Of a stretch of 64,000 bases of DNA, positions 58,380 through 64,000 are shown piece after piece. The stretch is from Bacteroidota bacterium. Its GTDB lineage: Bacteria; Bacteroidota; Bacteroidia; Bacteroidales; B39-G9. Made by a program: the position numbers and the translations under genes. The DNA lies in the NCBI GenBank assembly GCA_015222055.1, contig JADFUR010000117.1, forward strand, positions 1-64,000. The letters run 5' to 3'. The notes under the pieces were generated by a model that was not told where the DNA came from, did no database searches, and was given only the letters and a program-made list of their open reading frames with translations. Position 1 is the stretch's first letter, and every line of letters begins with the position of its first letter.

Positions 58380-59912
58380 TTATCTCAAATCATATTTTCT
58401 GAACGATAAGACAGTCAGATAGAAAAATATTATACTAATAATTACCAAAAATGAGAGCTTTATTATTGATTGAGATAATTCTTGTATTAAAGATGTTTGA
58501 TGAAATTTAAAAACAGGAATATCCGATAAATCAAGATAAGGATAGTAATTACTAAACCAAGAAGGCGGACAATCTTCTATGCATTTAATTGAATTCCACA
58601 TTTTCTCTAATTTTTTTTTCGGTGGAAACGTATTAATATCCTGAGGCGTAATATATTCGGGTAATTCAAACATCTTGTTATCAACAAAATATTGAACAAA
58701 CGTTTTTCTGTAATCTCTAACATTACTCATAAAATCATTATACTCTTGAGTATTTGTTTGACATAAAGAAGACGATATGTTTTCAAATAAATCAGAAGGT
58801 GAGAACCATGCAAAACTCTTGGCTAATTTTTTTTGTTTCATTAAGTCGTCAAGATATTTTTTTTGATATACCCACTTTTTATCTGCATAATCAATTCTTA
58901 ATGGTTCTTTAAAGGTTTTAATTTTTATCTCAAAATCAATAACTTCTCTACTGTCTCCTGTGGTTTCAAAGTAACCGTCATATCCGCCATTCAAATTAAA
59001 ATGATCTCTATCAATATCAAAAGAATTGTTAAAATTTACACATTTATCAGAAAACTCATTATCTAATTGATCCATAGCATATTTCATATTTTCGTAAAGA
59101 CCAACTTTGCTAAAAGTTTTAACAAGGTAAGTAGAGATGTTTGGGAACAGGAATAAAAACCATATCCATAAAAACAGATTTATGATAATACTCGTAATAG
59201 AACATTTTACTTTACTCGAAATAAAAGTTGATAGGAATATGAAAAACGACATGTAAATAAATGAAGCAAAAAACAGCAATGCTACATGCAACCAATCATT
59301 GGCAGTTAAAGAAACATCTTGTGAAAAAATAATTATTAAACAGCTTAATATGAAGTTAAACAGCAGTATAGGTATAAGAGTAAGATATATGCCTGCAATT
59401 TTTCCTGAAAGAAAACTTGAACGACTAATCCGATTTGAAAATATTAATTTCAAAGTGCCGTTTTCCTTTTCTTTTGAAAATATATCGTACGAAAAAACTA
59501 ATGCTAATAATGACATTATTATTGCAATAACATTGATGAAATCTATTGAAAAAAATGAGTTTAACAAAGGATTGTCACGCTCAGCGGTTTTTCCCTGTGC
59601 AAATAAAGGGATCTTGCCTAAATATATTGTTACTCTATTGCCTACATTATTACTTATCCCTTTACAAAAAATACTTAATGCTTGTGGGGGTTTTACAATT
59701 TCAGGTCGTACACCTGAATATACACGCGTTTGTTTAAATTCTTTTTCTGCTTTTGCTTTTTCAACTTGATATACTCTTAACCTGTTTTGATAATCATTAA
59801 CATTTACAATTACCGTAAAAGGAATAAGAAACAAGCATAATAAAAAAGCTATAATAAATCTTGTTGAAATTAGATTCAATAAAAAATCTTTTTTTGCTAT
59901 AAGCCAAGCCAT
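58380..59912 (-). CDS. ABC-2-type transporter permease (DUF3526-like)
   Basis: multi-TM; 'YDIFSKEKENGTLKLIFSNRISRSSFLSGKIAGIY'; paralog of neighbour. Confidence 0.85.
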   Translation of the reverse strand: MAWLIAKKDFLLNLISTRFIIAFLLCLFLIPFTVIVNVNDYQNRLRVYQVEKAKAEKEFKQTRVYSGVRPEIVKPPQALSIFCKGISNNVGNRVTIYLGKIPLFAQGKTAERDNPLLNSFFSIDFINVIAIIMSLLALVFSYDIFSKEKENGTLKLIFSNRISRSSFLSGKIAGIYLTLIPILLFNFILSCLIIIFSQDVSLTANDWLHVALLFFASFIYMSFFIFLSTFISSKVKCSITSIIINLFLWIWFLFLFPNISTYLVKTFSKVGLYENMKYAMDQLDNEFSDKCVNFNNSFDIDRDHFNLNGGYDGYFETTGDSREVIDFEIKIKTFKEPLRIDYADKKWVYQKKYLDDLMKQKKLAKSFAWFSPSDLFENISSSLCQTNTQEYNDFMSNVRDYRKTFVQYFVDNKMFELPEYITPQDINTFPPKKKLEKMWNSIKCIEDCPPSWFSNYYPYLDLSDIPVFKFHQTSLIQELSQSIIKLSFLVIISIIFFYLTVLSFRKYDLR

Positions 59913-60120
59913 AATGAATTATAAATTATATTTATTAATTATTTATTTGAATGAAAACAGCTACTCTTAAAGACTAAAGTAAAAAGTATTTCAAAATTAT
60001 TTTTTTCTTTTTACTTTGAATTTTTTAGCCCCTGTTAAATAATTGCTTTGCCATTGTGAAATATGCTTCGCATTTCACTTGGTAAACATTTCACAGGGTA
60101 AACTTTAGCCTTTAGCCTTA

Positions 60121-60837
60121 TCAGACAACAGGTTCCTGCATATAATCAAGATATATTCTTTCAAGGTCGTCCTCAAGAAATTCTTTTCGTGTTCGCATCA
60201 TAACCAAACGCCCGTCTTTCATTATTCCAACTTTATCGGCAATAGCTTTTGCACGAAAAATATCATGCGTACACATAAATATTGCTTTCCCTTCTTGCTT
60301 CAGTCTTAAAAGAATTCTTGTCAGTTCAGATGCTGCCTTTGGGTCAAGACCTGTTGTTGGTTCATCAAGTAAAATCGCCGGGGTGTCTTTAATTATTGCA
60401 ATTGTCAGTCCTATTTTTTGTCGCATTCCTTTCGAAAATGTTTTAACCTTCTTTTCAAATGCCTCTTCTTGCAAGCCAACATCTCTCATATACATATAAT
60501 AGTCTTCTTTGGTAAGATTATTTTTTCCTCCGAGTCTTGCAAAAAAGTCAAGATTCTGACGTGCTGTAAAATTCCCATACAGCATTACATTCTCACATAC
60601 ATAAGAAATATATTTTTTTGCTTTAAGCGGTTCTTTGCTAACATCAATATCATTAATAAATGCCTTGCCACTTGTTGGCTCAATAAAATTCAGAAAAAGG
60701 TTTATTGTTGTTGTTTTTCCGGCACCATTAGCACCTAACAAACAAAATATTTCACCTTTACCAATTTCAAGATTTAACGCATCTAAAGCAAGATGGTTGT
60801 CTTCATATCTTTTTGTTAAATCAACTGCTTTTAACAT
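60121..60837 (-). CDS. ABC transporter ATP-binding protein
   Basis: Walker A 'LLGANGAGKTTTI', signature 'FSKGMRQKIGLTIAI', Walker B 'AILLDEPTTGLDP'. Confidence 0.95.
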   Translation of the reverse strand: MLKAVDLTKRYEDNHLALDALNLEIGKGEIFCLLGANGAGKTTTINLFLNFIEPTSGKAFINDIDVSKEPLKAKKYISYVCENVMLYGNFTARQNLDFFARLGGKNNLTKEDYYMYMRDVGLQEEAFEKKVKTFSKGMRQKIGLTIAIIKDTPAILLDEPTTGLDPKAASELTRILLRLKQEGKAIFMCTHDIFRAKAIADKVGIMKDGRLVMMRTRKEFLEDDLERIYLDYMQEPVV

Positions 60838-60951
60838 AATCTTTTATTTTATATTTAATTAAATTACGAAGTATGGTTTTAATAATACTTTCGAATTTCA
60901 AATTTTATTATAGAATCATTTTCTTGAGTGTCCAAATTAATTTTTAATTCA

Positions 60952-62418
60952 TTACCGTTTACTAATTTTTATACCAAACATCACAATCCCAATAACTATG
61001 CCTACGAGGAGTAAAATTAAAAGCATTGTACCAACTATTGGAACTTTAGCTTTAACTTTTACCTGAACGGTTTTATCTTCAGTATATACATTGCGGTTAT
61101 TAGCTTGTGCTTCGGTCTTTATTTTTATCTCCTGAACACCTACATCAACATCTTTAGGTGGCATTATTGATATAATAACTTCTTTTTCTTTACCTGGTTT
61201 CAAACTCTGAATCAAATCGGGTTGAATTACAGCTTTCCAATTTAGAGGGTTTTCTGTCTTAATAATTATATTATTAATAATTCTTGTTCCCTCGTTTTTA
61301 ACATTAACTTTTATTGCAAGGCTATCTCCAACAGTAATTTCATGATATAAGTCGGAAACTCGAAGAATAATATGACCTATACCTTTTGGTATTAATTCAA
61401 GTTTTATTTTACCTCCGTGAATATTTTTTATTTGCTTTTCACTCAACACATTGTCTATATTTTTTATTTTATTATACTCATCATCAAGTAAAACCAAAGC
61501 ATAAAACTTGATAGCTTTATCAATAACGATGTCTTTATCTTCACGTTCAGGCATATATGCTTTTAAAACAAGTTTTCGGGTGTTTTCACCCTGGCTGAAA
61601 CGTAACTGACTTAATCGTGATTTTGTTTCGCCATCAAAAAAATTATAAGTGATTTGACGAGGAAGATTTACAACCATAAGGTGATAAGTAATGTTTGAAT
61701 TTGAGAACCTTTCTAAGCTTAAATCAAAAGAAGCCGATTTGCCAAGATCAATCTCTTGTGCAAAGCTATTTGATATAATATCAACCATATTTGTACTGGA
61801 ATCTTTTTCAAGATAAATATTTTTAGAATCATTTTGCCCGTTATAATTCAAACAAACCTGAACGCTTTCTACATCTTTTAAAAGACGGAAATCTACAGTT
61901 GCAGTTTCGCCAACATTAATTGAAGGAATACGTATTTCGTAAGGTGAACCTATAATTGTTTTATTTTCAATATTTTTGAGAGAGACAAAGACATTATAAA
62001 CCTTTCCGGTTTTCATATCAGGCGTAAAAATATCGGAATATTCTTTAAATTCCTTTAAAAAATCCTGGTTGCCTGCCATGGTATTTTTAATTACAATTTT
62101 CACTCTTCTATCACCACCCGGCATTTGATATTTAATTGCTTTTTCAACAATAATATATGTTTGTTGACCAATCAATTTTAATATTAATTTTTGATAATCA
62201 ACTTCTTCGCTTAACAACTCATTTTTTGATTTATTAAATTCATCTTGCGAAATTGCATCATTAGTAAGTAATTTTTTATCATTTTCAAATTTTTGAATTG
62301 CAATTTGGTAAGATGCCTTTGCTTTTTTTAAATCTAACATTAAAGTAGCTTGCCCTTCTTGTGCCTTAATGCCTGTAAATAAAAAAATTGTAAACAAAAA
62401 TATTGTTATTTTTTTCAT
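60952..62418 (-). CDS. Membrane-anchored secreted protein with NEW3-like domain
   Basis: signal peptide, coiled coil, 'IIIKTENPLNWKAVIQPDLIQSLKPGKEKEVIISIMPPKDVDVGVQEIKIK', C-terminal TM. Confidence 0.7.
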   Translation of the reverse strand: MKKITIFLFTIFLFTGIKAQEGQATLMLDLKKAKASYQIAIQKFENDKKLLTNDAISQDEFNKSKNELLSEEVDYQKLILKLIGQQTYIIVEKAIKYQMPGGDRRVKIVIKNTMAGNQDFLKEFKEYSDIFTPDMKTGKVYNVFVSLKNIENKTIIGSPYEIRIPSINVGETATVDFRLLKDVESVQVCLNYNGQNDSKNIYLEKDSSTNMVDIISNSFAQEIDLGKSASFDLSLERFSNSNITYHLMVVNLPRQITYNFFDGETKSRLSQLRFSQGENTRKLVLKAYMPEREDKDIVIDKAIKFYALVLLDDEYNKIKNIDNVLSEKQIKNIHGGKIKLELIPKGIGHIILRVSDLYHEITVGDSLAIKVNVKNEGTRIINNIIIKTENPLNWKAVIQPDLIQSLKPGKEKEVIISIMPPKDVDVGVQEIKIKTEAQANNRNVYTEDKTVQVKVKAKVPIVGTMLLILLLVGIVIGIVMFGIKISKR

Positions 62419-62590
62419 GTGTTTATGTTTTATATTTCTATGATATTCAGTTGATTATATTGTTTTGTCATTGTTCGTCATTTGACTTCGCCGTCATTCA
62501 TTGTCATTAAGTCATTACCTTCTAATTCCTAATTCTCTTTGGTCATCAATGTTTCACAACCTCACAATTTTACAACCTCACAACAAACAA

Positions 62591-64000
62591 TTAATTGATA
62601 TAACTTCTTTTATTTTCAAAATCCCACATTGTTATCTTTTTCAGATTATTTATTGCCAAATTATAGGTAATAAATGAATTTAGATATTCAAGTTGAATAT
62701 CTGCTAATCTTTCAAGCTCAATTGAAAGTGCCTGATTAGAAATATCACCACTTTCAAATCTCATTTTATAAATATCATACGTTTTTTTTGCTAACTCAAG
62801 ATTTTTTTTATAGATTTTAATTCTATTTCTGCTCTCACGAACAGTACGAATAACCTCATATACTTCCCTAATAATTGTAACTTTCAAATTTTCTCTTTGC
62901 AATTGCGTTTCTTTTAATCCTATTTTTGCAGCTTGAACTTTCTCTTTTCGACGTCCCCAATCATAAATAGGAAAAGTTAAAGTAAAAGATACGCCTCTAT
63001 TATGGGGGCGGTTAGAAATATCATCAAAAGAAGAATTAACTAACTCATTTGCAGTTCCTTTCCCAAGAGTGCTTACTCCTGTTAAATCATAATATGCAGA
63101 TATATAACCCTTAAATTCACTATCTCTTTTTGCACGGTCAATATTTATATTCTGCAATTGCATTTCTAATTCATTTTCTTTTAACTCAAATCTGTTTCCC
63201 AGAGCCTGTTCAACAGCCTTCGTACTATCTATTTGAAATTTTGAATATGCTGTATCTGTAATTATTTTTATCTTTTGATTAAGATCAAGACCAATTAATT
63301 GCTTAAATCTTTCTTCATCATTCTTATAAGAATTTTGAGCTTTTAACATATCTGCATTATCGCGAATAACATTTACCTCAGCAGCCAAAACATCAACTTT
63401 GGGAATACGACCGCTTTTTGATTTTAAAATTGCAACTCGGTATGATTCTTTAGAATTAGCCAGTTTCTCAGCAGCAATATCTGCCTCTTTAGATGCTTTA
63501 TATAAAAAATAAAAATTCATAGTAACTTTATAAATAATATCAAGCTGAGTTCTTGAAAAATAACAAACAGACTTTTTATATTTACACTCTGCTTCTTTAA
63601 GATTTTCTCTCAGAATATTTTTTGTAAAAACCGGCTGACGAAAATATACACCAAATGAACTTTGAAACAAATCATCATAAAGCCTCGACGATTGTCCCTC
63701 TAACAACACGCTGGTATTATTTCTGAACATGTTTGTATAGAGAGCAATGCTTCCTCCGGTAGGTAAGGTATAATTAAAATTCAAATTACCTCCTTCCATT
63801 AATGAACTTGTAGTATTATAAACAGGTAATCCTTGGGGGTTATCAATTTTATTTACAGTTTCATCCCAAACTGGTACATTCAAATTCATATCCAATCGCG
63901 GTTTAAACATATTCTTATTATACTTATATAAATGGTACATACTTTCTTTCTCATTCAAATGCTCTTTAATTGAATAACTTTGCTTCAATGCAATATTTAT
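62591..64000 (-). CDS. TolC-family outer-membrane efflux protein, partial at window edge
   Basis: frame remains open to 64000 (the listed 63988 start is TTG); 'VSFTLTFPIYDWGRRKEKVQAAKIGLKETQLQRENLKVTIIREVYE'. Confidence 0.88.
   Translation of the reverse strand: MNIALKQSYSIKEHLNEKESMYHLYKYNKNMFKPRLDMNLNVPVWDETVNKIDNPQGLPVYNTTSSLMEGGNLNFNYTLPTGGSIALYTNMFRNNTSVLLEGQSSRLYDDLFQSSFGVYFRQPVFTKNILRENLKEAECKYKKSVCYFSRTQLDIIYKVTMNFYFLYKASKEADIAAEKLANSKESYRVAILKSKSGRIPKVDVLAAEVNVIRDNADMLKAQNSYKNDEERFKQLIGLDLNQKIKIITDTAYSKFQIDSTKAVEQALGNRFELKENELEMQLQNINIDRAKRDSEFKGYISAYYDLTGVSTLGKGTANELVNSSFDDISNRPHNRGVSFTLTFPIYDWGRRKEKVQAAKIGLKETQLQRENLKVTIIREVYEVIRTVRESRNRIKIYKKNLELAKKTYDIYKMRFESGDISNQALSIELERLADIQLEYLNSFITYNLAINNLKKITMWDFENKRSYIN

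Noticed and set aside
63988-63988. Listed start of the TolC-family ORF
   Set aside because: It is a TTG codon and the frame stays open to the window edge; the gene is truncated and the real start lies outside.

Overview
AT-rich 64 kb chromosomal window from a Bacteroidota member. The taxonomic inference rests on SprA, PorQ, GldH and a RemB-like protein (type IX secretion/gliding), futalosine-pathway MqnC, and a TTTG-N18-TATCTTTG promoter. Most of it is housekeeping: trpS, gatC, gatA, rseP, dxr, M23 peptidase, rbfA, LolC/E-like permease, sprA-ruvA, pdxA, M17 aminopeptidase, mqnC, cmk, ispH, pfkA, priA, ubiX-like, holB-like, PSP1/RicT-like, gldH, trmB. Accessory parts: three tandem Cache-HAMP-GAF-PAS sensors with no kinase (one ending in an Hpt-like domain that lacks its His), an ECF sigma/anti-sigma/Spy-like operon, a Pif1-like helicase with C-terminal HRDC/HTH-like regions, and an ABC-2 permease pair with ATPase, NEW3-like protein and TolC-family protein. 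The most interesting signals are in the intergenic DNA. (1) A decayed GIY-YIG endonuclease gene sits between an intact initiator tRNA and a second tRNA 3'-end fragment; its two in-frame TGA codons fall where this family has Trp. (2) A family of about 90-bp three-hairpin repeats has variable, compensated stems and constant 3-nt loops: five clear units and one decayed one, in three loci. (3) The ispH-pfkA gap holds an orphan T9SS C-terminal sorting domain, a pair of those repeats, an orphan signal-peptide ORF and a decayed second copy of the 3' end of ispH. All calls are by eye; no database search was run.
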